The notes under the pieces: model-generated | Told to the model about the DNA's origin: nothing | Databases searched by the model: none | The model's input: the letters and a program-made list of their open reading frames with translations, nothing else | Program-made: the position numbers and the translations under genes | In this document: piece after piece, positions 18,135 to 27,763 of the stretch | Numbering within the stretch: the stretch's first letter is position 1 | Layout of the letters: each line of letters opens with the position of its first letter | Assembly (NCBI RefSeq): GCF_004358695.1 | Contig: NZ_SNAA01000014.1 | Coordinates: forward strand, 1-64,000 | Length of the DNA stretch: 64,000 bases | DNA from: Palleronia sediminis | GTDB lineage: Bacteria; Pseudomonadota; Alphaproteobacteria; Rhodobacterales; Rhodobacteraceae | Direction: 5' to 3'

Positions 18135-19160
18135 TCAGGCGGTGCGGGCGGCCTCTTGCGGCTCGGCGGCCTGCGCCGTCTCGGCGGCGACCGCGTCCAG
18201 CGCCGCGTCGAGCAGCTCTTGCCCGGCACCGGGGCGGTTCGCCCCTTCCGAGAGGATGCGCCGCCACGCGCGCGCGCCGGGGCGCCCGGCGAACAGGCCC
18301 AGCATGTGCCGCGTGATCTGGTGCAACCGCCCGCCCGCGGCAAGGTGGCGGTCGATATGGGGCGCCATCGCGGCCACCGCCTCGGCCGGATCGCCCAGCG
18401 GATTGGGCCGCCCGAACACCGCGCGGTCGGCGTCGAGCAGCAGGTCGGCGGGCCGCTGGTAGGCCGCGCGCCCGACCATGACGCCATCGAGCCCGCCCTC
18501 GAGCTCGGCGCGGACCGCCGCGAGCCCGTCGATCCCGCCATTGAGCGAGATGTGCAGATCGGGAAAGGCGCGTTTCATCGCCCGCACCAGCGGATAATCG
18601 AGGGGCGGGATATCGCGGTTCTCTTTCGGGCTGAGCCCGTCGAGCCACGCCTTGCGGGCATGGATCGCCACGCGCCGGATCCCCGCCGCGCGGACCTTTT
18701 CGAGGAACCCGGGCAGGATCTCGGCGGGGTTCTGGTCATCGACGCTGATGCGGCATTTCACCGTCACCTCGACCGGCTGCGCGGCGATCATCGCCGCGAC
18801 GCATTCGGCCACCAGGTCGGGCGTCTTCATCAGCACCGCCCCGAAAGCGCCCGACTGCACCCTGTCCGAGGGGCAGCCGACATTGAGGTTGATCTCGTCG
18901 AATCCCCGATCCGCCCCGATCCGCGCGGCCGCGGCCAGCTCGGCCGGATCGGACCCGCCGAGCTGCAACGCCAGCGGATGCTCGGCTGCATCGTGATCGA
19001 GCAGATGCACCGCCCCACCCCTCACAAGCGCCGGCGCCGTCACCATCTCGGTATAGAGCAACGCATGCCGCGACAGGACACGGTGAAACATCCGGCAATG
19101 CCGGTCCGTCCAATCCATCATGGGTGCGACGGAGAGGCGGGCGTTGAAATCTCGATCCAT
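18135..19160 (-). CDS. dusA: tRNA-dihydrouridine synthase DusA
   Basis: DusA is an FMN enzyme that reduces uridines in the D-loop of tRNA. The 341-residue protein shows LSVAPMMDWTDRHCR at the N-terminus, the catalytic-cysteine motif NLNVGCPSDRV, KCRISVDDQ, IHARKAWLDGLSPKENR and the FMN-phosphate loop SLNGGI. These features separate DusA from DusB and DusC. The ATG at 19160 gives the family N-terminus (MDRDFNARLSVAPMMD) and is preceded by AAGGCGAG. It converges with the DUF1289 gene, with only 8 bases between the stops. Confidence 0.95.
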   Translation of the reverse strand: MDRDFNARLSVAPMMDWTDRHCRMFHRVLSRHALLYTEMVTAPALVRGGAVHLLDHDAAEHPLALQLGGSDPAELAAAARIGADRGFDEINLNVGCPSDRVQSGAFGAVLMKTPDLVAECVAAMIAAQPVEVTVKCRISVDDQNPAEILPGFLEKVRAAGIRRVAIHARKAWLDGLSPKENRDIPPLDYPLVRAMKRAFPDLHISLNGGIDGLAAVRAELEGGLDGVMVGRAAYQRPADLLLDADRAVFGRPNPLGDPAEAVAAMAPHIDRHLAAGGRLHQITRHMLGLFAGRPGARAWRRILSEGANRPGAGQELLDAALDAVAAETAQAAEPQEAARTA

Positions 19161-19241
19161 GTCTCGCCTTTTACGCAGGGCGCGGGGGTGCGGTGAAATA
19201 GGCGATTTCGGTGGCCGGTGCAAATCCGCGCGGGCGCCGGG

Positions 19242-20312
19242 TCAGGCCTCGGCGCGGTCGGCGGTCATCGTCTCGGGGCGTTCGGCGAGGAATATCGCGA
19301 GGAAACGGGTCTGCTCGAAGCTCGACAGGATCAGCGCCACGATCGAGGTGAGCGGCACCGACAGGATCGCGCCCGGTATCCCCCAGAGCGCGCCCCAGAC
19401 CGACAGGGCCACCAGCACGACGAACGGGCTGAGGTTGAGCTCGCGGCCGATCCGGCGCGGCTCGAGCACGTTGCCCACATACATCTGCGCGGCCGTCAGC
19501 ATCGCCGCCAGCCCCAGCGTCACCGGGATCGACGCGAATTGCGCCAGCGACAGGATCACCGGAAAGGCGACCCCCGCGTAGGAGCCGACATAGGGGATAT
19601 AGTTCAGCAGCGCGATGGTGATGGCCCAGAATGGCGCGAAATCGACCCCGAAAACCCACAGCACGACATAGGAGATCGCGCCGAGGACCATGTTGATGAG
19701 CGTCTTGATCGCGAGATAGTCGCTGATCTTGCGGTTGATGTCGGTCACGATGCGATGCGCCTTTTCGGCGCTTTCGCGGTTGCGGAACGCGGCCGAGATC
19801 TTTTGCGGGAAGGTGTTGCGCTCGGCCAGCAGGAAGCCCGCGTAGATGACGACGAGAAAGACCATGCCCCCGACCGAGGTGAACCCGCCCAGCGTCGCCA
19901 GCAGGATCGCCTGAAAGCTGATCTTGTCGATGGTGAGCGATCGGATCTCGTTCCAGAGCTGCTGTTCCTCGATGTCGAACATCACCGCGACGTTCTGCAA
20001 GAGGCGGCTGAGATTGGCCTGATAGACCGGCGCGACCCCGGCGATATCGCGCACCGTGGCGGCCACGACATAGGCAAAGACGAGCACGATCACGACGAAG
20101 GCCGCCAGCACCAGCAGGCGCAGCCAGACCGACGGGAAATGCCGCAGGACCGGTAACCGCCCCAGCGCCTCGGAGGCCGAGGTCATCACGTAGACCGAGA
20201 TGATGGCGGTCACGATGGGCAGCAGGATCGGCTTGCCGATGACCAGCAGCCACCCCATCAGCACCAGAAAGACGAGGGCCAGCACGAGGTTGAGGAAGGG
20301 GGCGTCTTTCAT
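19242..20312 (-). CDS. AI-2E family transporter (PerM-like membrane protein)
   Basis: This 356-residue polytopic inner-membrane protein belongs to the AI-2E/PerM family. It has N-terminal hydrophobic segments, a central soluble stretch with coiled-coil-like helices (about residues 110-160), and the family's C-terminal signature NYIPYVGSYAGVAFP followed by EPRRIGRELNLSP. Family members are described as exporters or Na+/H+ antiporters. The substrate cannot be deduced here. The ATG at 20312 gives the full first membrane helix. Confidence 0.88.
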   Translation of the reverse strand: MKDAPFLNLVLALVFLVLMGWLLVIGKPILLPIVTAIISVYVMTSASEALGRLPVLRHFPSVWLRLLVLAAFVVIVLVFAYVVAATVRDIAGVAPVYQANLSRLLQNVAVMFDIEEQQLWNEIRSLTIDKISFQAILLATLGGFTSVGGMVFLVVIYAGFLLAERNTFPQKISAAFRNRESAEKAHRIVTDINRKISDYLAIKTLINMVLGAISYVVLWVFGVDFAPFWAITIALLNYIPYVGSYAGVAFPVILSLAQFASIPVTLGLAAMLTAAQMYVGNVLEPRRIGRELNLSPFVVLVALSVWGALWGIPGAILSVPLTSIVALILSSFEQTRFLAIFLAERPETMTADRAEA

Positions 20313-20504
20313 GGGCACTCGGTCCGGCTGTCCTGTGCGGGCGCCGTCGCGGCGGCCCCGTCGCGCGCCAGTTTGGCCGAGGTCCGGCGCAGGTCCACAG
20401 CAAACTTGGGGCAGCCGCGCGATTTTCCGGTTTGCGCGCCGGGCGCGATGGGGTTTCATGGTTCTGCCGCGCCCCGTGCGGGGCCAGGGAATCGAGGGGC
20501 GCGC

Positions 20505-21914
20505 ATGGTGTCGGCGGCGATATTCGCGGTGGTCGTTCTGTTGCAGATCGCCGCGCTGTTTTGCGCGTGGCGGGCCATCGTGTCGGCGCGTACGCCGCAG
20601 GGGGCGCTGGGCTGGGTCGTGTTCCTGCTGGCCGCGCCCTATATCGGGGTGCTGCTCTATCTCTTTCTCGGCCATCACCGGTATCGCGGCTATCTGATCG
20701 CGCGGCGCGAGAGCGAGCGGGTGATCGACGGGCTGAAACGCGGCGCCGAGGCCCATGCGCCTGCGGGGCCGCTGGTGGTGGACCCGACCCCGTTCACGCG
20801 GATCGCCGATTTGCCGGTGCTGGGCGGCAACCGGGCGGTGCCGCTCATCGACGGGGATGCCACCTTCGACGCGATCTTCGCGGCCATCGACAGGGCGGAG
20901 CGTTACGTGCTCGCGCAGTTCTACATCGTTCATGACGACGGGATCGGGCGCGCCTTTCGCGACAGGCTGATCGCGGCGGCCGGGCGGGGCGTGCGGGTCA
21001 TGTTCATGACCGACGCCGTGGGCAGCCATTCCCTGCCCGAAAGCTACTACGCCGCGTTGCGCGATGCCGGGGTCGAGGTCGCCGATCCGAAAGGCGGCAA
21101 GCGTCCGCGCCACCGGTTCCAGATCAATTTCCGCAACCATCGCAAGACGGTGGTGGTGGACGGGCGCATCGGGTTCACCGGCGGGCTGAACGTGGGCGAC
21201 GAATATCTCGGCCGCGATCCCCGGTTCGGCAACTGGCGCGATACCCACCTGGAATTGCGCGGGCCGGTGGTGGCGCAGCTTCAGCTCGTCTTTGCCGAGG
21301 ATTGGCACTGGGCGGGCAAGCCGGTCCCGGCCGATATACTCGACTGGACCCCGCCCGCCGAGCCCGAGGACATGGCCGCGCTGATCGTGCCCACGGGTCC
21401 GGGCGACAGCATGGAGACCGGGGCGCTGTTCTTTTTCGCGGCCATCGTCGCAGCGCGCCGGCGCATCTGGATCGCCTCGCCCTATTGCGTGCCCGATACC
21501 GACGTGCTGACCGCGATGAAACACGCGGCGCTGGCGGGGCGCGAGGTGCGGCTTCTGGTGCCCGACATGGCCGATCACCTCGTTTCGTGGCTGGCGGCCT
21601 TTGCCTATTTCGACGAGCTGCGCGAGGCGGGCGTCGAGATCTGGCGCTATGGCGACGGGTTCATGCACCAGAAGGTCGTGCTGATCGACGACGATTTCGC
21701 CGCCATCGGGACGACGAATTTCGACAACCGGTCCTTCCGTCTGAACTTTGAGGCGATGGCGGCGATGTTCGATCCGCGCGCGGCGCAATCGGTCGAGGCG
21801 TTCCTGCGCGACGATTTCGACCGCGCCGCCCGGTTCGAGACCGACCTCGCCGACCAGCCCCTCAGGATCCGCGTGGGCGGCCCGGTCGCCCGGCTCTTCG
21901 CGCCGCTGCTCTAG
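20505..21914 (+). CDS. cls: Cardiolipin synthase (phospholipase D family)
   Basis: The 469-residue enzyme has two N-terminal membrane helices and two phospholipase D HKD motifs, HRKTVVVD near residue 212 and HQKVVLID near residue 388. The motifs are followed by GFTGGLNVGDEYLG and IGTTNFDNRSFRLNFE, as in bacterial cardiolipin synthases, which join two phosphatidylglycerols at the inner membrane. The ATG at 20505 follows GAGGGGCGCGC and precedes the first helix. It is divergent from the AI-2E transporter gene. Confidence 0.93.
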   Translation: MVSAAIFAVVVLLQIAALFCAWRAIVSARTPQGALGWVVFLLAAPYIGVLLYLFLGHHRYRGYLIARRESERVIDGLKRGAEAHAPAGPLVVDPTPFTRIADLPVLGGNRAVPLIDGDATFDAIFAAIDRAERYVLAQFYIVHDDGIGRAFRDRLIAAAGRGVRVMFMTDAVGSHSLPESYYAALRDAGVEVADPKGGKRPRHRFQINFRNHRKTVVVDGRIGFTGGLNVGDEYLGRDPRFGNWRDTHLELRGPVVAQLQLVFAEDWHWAGKPVPADILDWTPPAEPEDMAALIVPTGPGDSMETGALFFFAAIVAARRRIWIASPYCVPDTDVLTAMKHAALAGREVRLLVPDMADHLVSWLAAFAYFDELREAGVEIWRYGDGFMHQKVVLIDDDFAAIGTTNFDNRSFRLNFEAMAAMFDPRAAQSVEAFLRDDFDRAARFETDLADQPLRIRVGGPVARLFAPLL

Positions 21915-22049
21915 GTCCGGGGGCGGGTCGCGTGCATCCGTCGCGCGTGAGATGAGTTGACAAAGTCATGTCTTTTCCGTTGAGGTCGGCGCATTCCCTG
22001 TTCCGTCCCTGCCTTACGGCCCCCACCCTCTTTCCCAAGGAAATCCCCC

Positions 22050-23513
22050 ATGGCTTTGATGAAGACCGCGCTATCCGGCGTCGCGATCTCGGCGCTCCTG
22101 ACGCTGCCGGTGCTGGCGCAGGACATCCCGACGGATGTCACCTTGTTCAAGAATGTCGATATCTTCGACGGGACGAGCGAGACGCTGCTCGAGGATCAGG
22201 ACGTGCTGGTGGTGCGCAACAGGATCGAGCGGATCGCCGACGAGATCCCCAGCTCGGGCACCTATGAGCTCGAGGTGACGACCGGCCGGCTCGAACGGAC
22301 CGAAGTGCTGCCCGGCGCCGGCGTGACCGGGTTCGCCGTGATCGACGAGGCGGGCGGCACCGAGACGCGCGAGGTCGCGGTGAACGTGATCGAGGGCGAG
22401 GGCCGCACCCTCATGCCCGGCCTGATCGACGCGCATTACCACCTGATGCTGGCGGCGAGCCAAGGCGACGCGTGGCGGCTGGAACAACCCGATTACACCC
22501 ATGCCACCATGGTGATCGAGGCCAACAACCTGCTGCAACGCGGCTTTACCACGATCCGCGACACGGCGGGCCCCGGATTCGGCATCAAGAAGGCCGTGGA
22601 CGAGGGCATGATCCCCGGTCCGCGCATGTACCTGTCAGGCACGCTCATCACCCAGACCTCGGGCCATGCCGACCGCACGCTACCGTTCGAAGAGCCGCGC
22701 ATCTTCAGCGGGCAGGTGCCGGTAGGCGAAGGCGTCATGAAGCTCGACCGCGTGGTAAACGGCCGCGACGAGGTGCTGGCGGCGGCGCGCCAGAACCTCA
22801 AGCAGGGCGCGACGCAGATCAAGATCGCCATCGGCGGCGGCGTCTATTCCTTCTACGACCCGCTCGACGTGACCGAGTTCACCGATGACGAGATCAAGGC
22901 CGCCGTCGATGCGGCCTCGGATTGGGGCACCTATGTCACCGCGCATGTCTACACGCCCAAGGGCGTGCTGCGCGGCATCCGCAACGGGCTCAGGACCATC
23001 GAGCACGGGCAGCTCATGGATGACGAAACCGCGCAGGAGATGGCCGAGCGCGGCGTCTATCTCATCACGCAGCCTTTCGAGGCCGATGAAAGCCTCAAGG
23101 CGATCGCCGATCCGATCCAGTGGGACAAGTATGTGCAGGTCGTCGATGGCTGGGAACGGACCGCCGAGCTGGTCAAGAAGCATAACGTCAAGATGGGCTT
23201 CGGCACCGACCTTGTCTTTGCCCCCGACATGAACGGCACGCAGGGCGATTTCCTCGCCCGCTTCTCGCCCTGGTTCAGCAATATCGAGATGCTGCGCATG
23301 ATTACCTCGACCAACGCGGAAATCCTCGCCCTCAGCGGCGCGCGCAATCCCTATCAGGAAGGCCCGCTCGGCGTGATCGAGGAAGGCGCCTATGCCGATA
23401 TCATCCTCGTGGACGGCAACCCGCTGGAAGACGTGGCGATCCTCGGCGATAATGGTTCGAACATCCCGCTGGTGATGAAGAACGGCGAGATCTTCAAGAA
23501 CACGCTGGACTGA
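22050..23513 (+). CDS. Secreted amidohydrolase family protein
   Basis: This 487-residue metal-dependent hydrolase has a signal peptide (cleavage likely after ALLTLPVLA, near residue 23), so it acts in the periplasm. Metal-binding features of the amidohydrolase superfamily are visible: PGLIDAHYHL with the HxH pair near residues 128-130, EHG near 317 and FGTDLVF near 385. It resembles the imidazolonepropionase/prolidase-like subgroup that cleaves cyclic amides or Xaa-Pro dipeptides. The substrate is unknown. The ATG at 22050 follows AAGGAAATCCCCC. No operon partner is evident. Confidence 0.85.
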   Translation: MALMKTALSGVAISALLTLPVLAQDIPTDVTLFKNVDIFDGTSETLLEDQDVLVVRNRIERIADEIPSSGTYELEVTTGRLERTEVLPGAGVTGFAVIDEAGGTETREVAVNVIEGEGRTLMPGLIDAHYHLMLAASQGDAWRLEQPDYTHATMVIEANNLLQRGFTTIRDTAGPGFGIKKAVDEGMIPGPRMYLSGTLITQTSGHADRTLPFEEPRIFSGQVPVGEGVMKLDRVVNGRDEVLAAARQNLKQGATQIKIAIGGGVYSFYDPLDVTEFTDDEIKAAVDAASDWGTYVTAHVYTPKGVLRGIRNGLRTIEHGQLMDDETAQEMAERGVYLITQPFEADESLKAIADPIQWDKYVQVVDGWERTAELVKKHNVKMGFGTDLVFAPDMNGTQGDFLARFSPWFSNIEMLRMITSTNAEILALSGARNPYQEGPLGVIEEGAYADIILVDGNPLEDVAILGDNGSNIPLVMKNGEIFKNTLD

Positions 23514-23555
23514 GCACGGCACGCGCCGCGACGCCGTGCCGGACCGGGCGCGGCG

Positions 23556-24599
23556 TCAGGCGGCGCCCGGTCGCGGGTCCGCCGCGACCGCGGGCTCGTC
23601 CCGCCAGCCGGTCAGGCGGTCGAGCCATGCCACCGCAAATGCCGCGGCAAAGGCCCCCACCAGCGTCAGACCCACCCGCGACGCGATGGCCGCGGCCACG
23701 TCCTGCGCGGCCAGCGCCCCCACGATCAGCGCAAGCGCGGCGGGATAGGCGTTCTGGAACGCCATGTGCGGGCGCGGGTCGTGCAGCATCTTCTGCCCGA
23801 CCCAGTAGCCGGCGAGAAAGACGAGCCCCAGAAGGATCGGCAGATGCGGCGAGAGCGGAAACACCGCGAGGGCCGCCAGCGCCAGCGCGCTGCCGTAAAG
23901 CGTGGCCCGCATCCGTTGCCGCGCCTCGAAGAACACCGCCTCGCGCGTGGGAAAGACCAGCACCAGCGCGGCCATGATCGCGAGCATGATGTCCGAGGGC
24001 GGCATGACCGCGTAGAGCCAGAAGCTCAGCGCCGAAAGCACGGTCGCGCGGATGGCCGCGCCGGTCGCGATCCGGCCCCGCTGGGGCACCGGCGTCGCGA
24101 CATGGCGCGCGCGCGTGCGCGGCGGCACCAGCACGTAAGAGAGCGGCACGACGACCAATGCGACCAGCGCGGCGAGGTAGAGCTCGTTGCGCAGGACCGC
24201 CACGGCGCCGCCGCCGCTCATCCCGATGACCGAAAAGAGGATCGTGAACACGACCAGCAGCATGCCCGGCGTCGCCCCGGTCCGCAGGATCATGCGAAAG
24301 CCGATGAAATAGACCAGCCACGCCGCCCCCGCCTGCACGACGGCGAGCGGATGCACCCATGTCACGAACCATGCCAGCACCGTGGCCAGCACGCAGACCG
24401 CCAGCGGCGCGACGACGATCCCGAGCGGCGCGGGCGCCTTGCGTTGCGCCGCGACGAGGCCCACCGGAAGCGCGGCGGTGATCGTCGGCATGACCGGGTC
24501 GAGCCATGCCGCGGCCAGGACCGACAGCGCCCCGACAAGGCCCAGCCGGATGCCGAAATGCGGGTCGTCGCGGACGCTCGGGCGGGGGATCACGTACAT
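23556..24599 (-). CDS. DUF2955/FUSC-like integral membrane protein
   Basis: This 347-residue protein has about ten hydrophobic helices arranged as two similar halves, which is typical of DUF2955/FUSC membrane proteins linked to aromatic-acid efflux. It follows the HlyD-type gene with a 2-base gap (start at 24599, HlyD stop ending at 24602). The pair therefore resembles the AaeA-AaeB arrangement, in which the periplasmic adaptor works with an inner-membrane pump. It lacks the long cytoplasmic domain of E. coli AaeB. Substrate unknown. Confidence 0.8.
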   Translation of the reverse strand: MYVIPRPSVRDDPHFGIRLGLVGALSVLAAAWLDPVMPTITAALPVGLVAAQRKAPAPLGIVVAPLAVCVLATVLAWFVTWVHPLAVVQAGAAWLVYFIGFRMILRTGATPGMLLVVFTILFSVIGMSGGGAVAVLRNELYLAALVALVVVPLSYVLVPPRTRARHVATPVPQRGRIATGAAIRATVLSALSFWLYAVMPPSDIMLAIMAALVLVFPTREAVFFEARQRMRATLYGSALALAALAVFPLSPHLPILLGLVFLAGYWVGQKMLHDPRPHMAFQNAYPAALALIVGALAAQDVAAAIASRVGLTLVGAFAAAFAVAWLDRLTGWRDEPAVAADPRPGAA

Positions 24600-24601
24600 G
24601 G

Positions 24602-25699
24602 CTAGTGCAGGTAGCTCACCCACGCGCGCAGCCTTTGCGCGGCGCGCGCCATCAGCCCGAGCGGCCCGCCGGTGTCGCCCGCGGCAAAGATCACGACATG
24701 CGCCTTGCCGCCGACGCGGGCGGCATAGGGCCAGTTCTCCATCCCGCCCTCGAGTTCGACGCGGACGGGGATGCGGCGCGCGGGCTCGAACCAGCGGCTC
24801 GCGGGCTGATTGACCACCAGCCCGCCCTGCACCGACCGCCCCGGCGCGATTCCCCAGGCGACGCTTTGCACCCGCGCGTCGAAGATCCGCCCCGGCAGCG
24901 CGTCGAACAGGACATGTGCGGGATCGCCGGGCTGGACGTTCTGCAACTGGTTCTCGCGCAGATCGACCGTGATCCAGCCCGCCTCGGCATCTATGAAGGT
25001 CAGCGCGGGCGCGCCCGCGGTGATGAACGCGCCCTCGGACAGGGTAAGGTTGGTCACGGCGCCGAGATGCTGCGCGCGCACGAGGGTCGAGGCAAGGTCG
25101 TACTGCGCCTGTTCGAGCTGCGCGGACGCGGCCTGAAAGGCGGGGTTGTCCTCGCCCTGCGGGCCCAGTTCGGCACGCGCGCTTTCACGCGCGGCCTCGG
25201 CGCGGTCGAGCTCGGCCTCGGCGGTCTCGACGGCGGCGCGGGCCTGGTCGCCGCGCGCCTTGGCCACGATGCCGCGCTCTTCGAGCTTGAAGGTCCGCTC
25301 GGCCTCGGCGCGGGTCGTCTCGAGCGCGGTGCGCGCGCCGGTCACGCCCGCCTGCGCCGCGACGATGGAGGCCCCCGAGGCGTCGACAGATTGCAGGGTG
25401 GCGGCGAGGTTGGCCTCGGCCCGACGCGCGGCCAGCTCGAAAGGCCGCGCGTCGAGTGTGAAGAGCGGATCGCCCGCCTCGACCACCGCATCGTCGGTGA
25501 CATGAACCTGCGTGACCGTGCCCGAGACACGCGGCGCGACCTGCACGACATAGGCCGAGACGATGCCGCGTGCGCTGCCCGGCACGGTGCGATCCATCAC
25601 GGCGTAAATTGCCGCGGCCACGACCAGCAGGACGATCACGCCGAACGTGACGCGCCGGCCCGCCCTGCCCTCTTGCGGTGGATTTGTGTCGTCGCTCAC
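24602..25699 (-). CDS. HlyD/EmrA-type membrane fusion protein
   Basis: This 365-residue periplasmic adaptor has an N-terminal membrane anchor (about residues 17-35) and a split lipoyl/barrel-sandwich domain (VAPRVSGTVTQVHVTDDAVVEAGDPLF). A long alanine-rich coiled coil spans about residues 90-190, followed by a beta-barrel region. It should connect the adjacent DUF2955 pump to the outer envelope. The GTG start at 25699 is preceded by AAAGGAGCG, a strong ribosome-binding site, and yields a short cytoplasmic tail before the anchor. It is the first gene of a two-gene operon. Confidence 0.9.
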   Translation of the reverse strand: MSDDTNPPQEGRAGRRVTFGVIVLLVVAAAIYAVMDRTVPGSARGIVSAYVVQVAPRVSGTVTQVHVTDDAVVEAGDPLFTLDARPFELAARRAEANLAATLQSVDASGASIVAAQAGVTGARTALETTRAEAERTFKLEERGIVAKARGDQARAAVETAEAELDRAEAARESARAELGPQGEDNPAFQAASAQLEQAQYDLASTLVRAQHLGAVTNLTLSEGAFITAGAPALTFIDAEAGWITVDLRENQLQNVQPGDPAHVLFDALPGRIFDARVQSVAWGIAPGRSVQGGLVVNQPASRWFEPARRIPVRVELEGGMENWPYAARVGGKAHVVIFAAGDTGGPLGLMARAAQRLRAWVSYLH

Positions 25700-25743
25700 G
25701 TTCGCTCCTTTCGATGCCGCCGGCATGGGCGGGCGCCCGCCCG

Positions 25744-26070
25744 TCACGGATCCTTGCGGCGGTCCTGCATGATGCCCTCGGCAATGGCCGAGGCGGCCGC
25801 GACAAAGATGCCGAGGCCGCAAAAAACATAGAGAATGGTGAATATCTTGCCCGCGGCGGTTTGCGGCGCGAGATCGCCGTAACCCACCGTGGCGATGGTG
25901 ATGACCGAGAAATAGACGGAATCGAGGACGCTCCAGCCCTCGAAATACCAGTAGAACCCCGAAGCCACGAAAATCAGCCCCAGGGTGAGCGCGACAAGAC
26001 CCTGCACGCGCTCTTCTCCGAAGGCTGCGAATATCCCCCGAAAGAGCCGCCCGAGAACCTTTCTCAGCAT
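25744..26070 (-). CDS. Two-helix potassium channel protein
   Basis: This 108-residue protein has two membrane helices flanking a pore loop with the exact potassium selectivity filter TVGYGD (residues 61-66). It is therefore a minimal KcsA-like pore subunit, presumably tetrameric in the inner membrane. No RCK/TrkA-N regulatory domain is attached or adjacent. The ATG at 26070 precedes a basic, amphipathic N-terminal helix. It lies between the HlyD operon and hdeD on the same strand, with gaps of about 40 bases. Confidence 0.92.
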   Translation of the reverse strand: MLRKVLGRLFRGIFAAFGEERVQGLVALTLGLIFVASGFYWYFEGWSVLDSVYFSVITIATVGYGDLAPQTAAGKIFTILYVFCGLGIFVAAASAIAEGIMQDRRKDP

Positions 26071-26110
26071 GGTGCCCCTCCCTGTCCCGAGGTCGCGCGA
26101 CGCGCAACCC

Positions 26111-26632
26111 TCATGCAGGCGCGCGCGATCTCCGCGCCAGCGACAGCGCGATCAGCGAGACCCCGTTCCAGATCAGGTCGATGGCGAGATAGACCCCCAG
26201 CACGATGGCCGCCGAGGCCGGGAAATTGGCGAAGATCATCACGCTGAGCAGGATCGACAGCGCCCCCGAGACGATCATCGCGACGCGAAGCCCGCCATCG
26301 CGTGCCGAGACGCCGAAGACGATGCGGATCACGCCCGCGACCATCAGCATGATGCCCGCGAGGATGGTCAGCGCGACCATGCCGCCCAGCGGGTTCGTCA
26401 CGAGGCTGATCCCCAAAAGCAGCATGACGACCCCGAGCAGGATCGTGACGATCCGCGCGCCGAGCCCCTGGTCGTTGAAGGCCGATACGAGCACGAGGAT
26501 GCCGACGAGCACGAAAAGCCAGCCGGTGAACATCTCGGCCGTCAGCGTGGCGGCAAAGGGATTGAGAAGGGCGAGGATACCGCCGATCAGCGACAGGATG
26601 CCAACGATCAGCCACAGAACCCAGTTATTCAT
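26111..26632 (-). CDS. HdeD family membrane protein (DUF308)
   Basis: This 173-residue protein has six predicted membrane helices built from repeated GILSLIGGILALLNP-like units, which defines the HdeD/DUF308 family. E. coli HdeD is associated with acid resistance. Most homologues are uncharacterised. The ATG at 26632 follows an AGGAGAC-type ribosome-binding site. It may be cotranscribed with the downstream potassium channel gene, 40 bases away. Confidence 0.9.
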   Translation of the reverse strand: MNNWVLWLIVGILSLIGGILALLNPFAATLTAEMFTGWLFVLVGILVLVSAFNDQGLGARIVTILLGVVMLLLGISLVTNPLGGMVALTILAGIMLMVAGVIRIVFGVSARDGGLRVAMIVSGALSILLSVMIFANFPASAAIVLGVYLAIDLIWNGVSLIALSLARRSRAPA

Positions 26633-26710
26633 GAATGTCTCCTGATTGAGATGCGTTTCAATATTGATGGTGGTGCGGGCGTCTTGCGGGGCCTGAGGTG
26701 CGACGGCGGG

Positions 26711-27763
26711 TCATCTGGTTTCGCCCCCGGCAAAAGCCGGCCCCGCGGGATCGCCGGCGTCGAAGGCGACGGGGGCGGGGATGGTCCAGCCCATTTCGCG
26801 ATAGTAGCGCTCGGCGCCGGGGTGCAGTCGGCCCGCCACATGGGCCAGCGCCGCGGCGCGCGTGATCGTCGCGGGCATCCATTGCGCGGCGGCCTGGATC
26901 TCGTCGAGGTTTTCCCAGATGCCCTTGGTCACGCGATAGACGACATCCTCGGGCACATGCATCCCGGCGCTGAAATTCACCAGCGACCCGTGCGAGCGCA
27001 CGGGCGCGGTGTTGACCTGGTTCGCACCGTAGGCGCCCGACGGAATCTCGTTGACGGTGCCGCCGGTGAGCGCGTTGACCGCGACCCGGTCCATGTCGAC
27101 ATCGAGCAGCCGGATCTTCTGCGTCAGGGCGAATTGCTGGATCGCCGGGCTCGGCACGTTGCTGGGCAGGGCGATGACGTCGATCTTGCCGTCCTGGAAC
27201 GCCTGTATCGCGGCGTCGAAACCGAAGGCCTGCAACTGCATGTACTGCGCCGTGATCCCCGTCGCCTGCTCGATCGTGCGCAACACCACGCCCGTCGCGG
27301 CCCCGCCCGGCGGCCCGGCAAAGACACGCCGCCCGCGCAGGTCGTCGAGCGTCTCGATGCCGGACCCGGCGCGGGTGACATAGTGATAGGGGCCCATCTG
27401 GTAGGACAGGATCATGCCCACCTGCCCCTCGAGCGCGGGCGCCTCGGGCAGATCGGCAAAGGGGCCGACCCGGTTGGCCATCATCCAGTTGATCGTCGGC
27501 GCGCCGAAGAAGAAATCGACCTTGCCCCGCGCGGCGTCGAGCATGTGGCGGGTCGCGGTGCCGGTGGCGCGGACCTGGAACTCGACTCCCGGCACGCGTG
27601 TATTTACCACCTTGGCGATGGCGGTGTTCACGACAAAGGGCGACAGGCCCGGCGCGATGGAGGTCACGCGATAGAGCTCGGCCATGGCGGAAACGGGCGC
27701 CAGCGCGAGGGCAAAAGCCAGCGCGGCGGCGCCAAGGCGGATGCGGCGGAACGCGGCAATCAT
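26711..27763 (-). CDS. TAXI family TRAP transporter solute-binding protein
   Basis: This 350-residue periplasmic protein has a signal peptide (AALAFALALAPVSAMA, cleavage near residue 28). It shows TAXI-type binding-protein features: YRVTSIAPGLSPFVVNTAIAK near the start and GRRVFAGPPGGAATGVVLRTI in the middle. TAXI proteins capture organic acids such as glutamate or 2-oxoglutarate for TRAP permeases. The ligand here is unknown. Its start overlaps the permease stop by 4 bases. It is the last gene of the marR-permease-TAXI operon. Confidence 0.92.
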   Translation of the reverse strand: MIAAFRRIRLGAAALAFALALAPVSAMAELYRVTSIAPGLSPFVVNTAIAKVVNTRVPGVEFQVRATGTATRHMLDAARGKVDFFFGAPTINWMMANRVGPFADLPEAPALEGQVGMILSYQMGPYHYVTRAGSGIETLDDLRGRRVFAGPPGGAATGVVLRTIEQATGITAQYMQLQAFGFDAAIQAFQDGKIDVIALPSNVPSPAIQQFALTQKIRLLDVDMDRVAVNALTGGTVNEIPSGAYGANQVNTAPVRSHGSLVNFSAGMHVPEDVVYRVTKGIWENLDEIQAAAQWMPATITRAAALAHVAGRLHPGAERYYREMGWTIPAPVAFDAGDPAGPAFAGGETR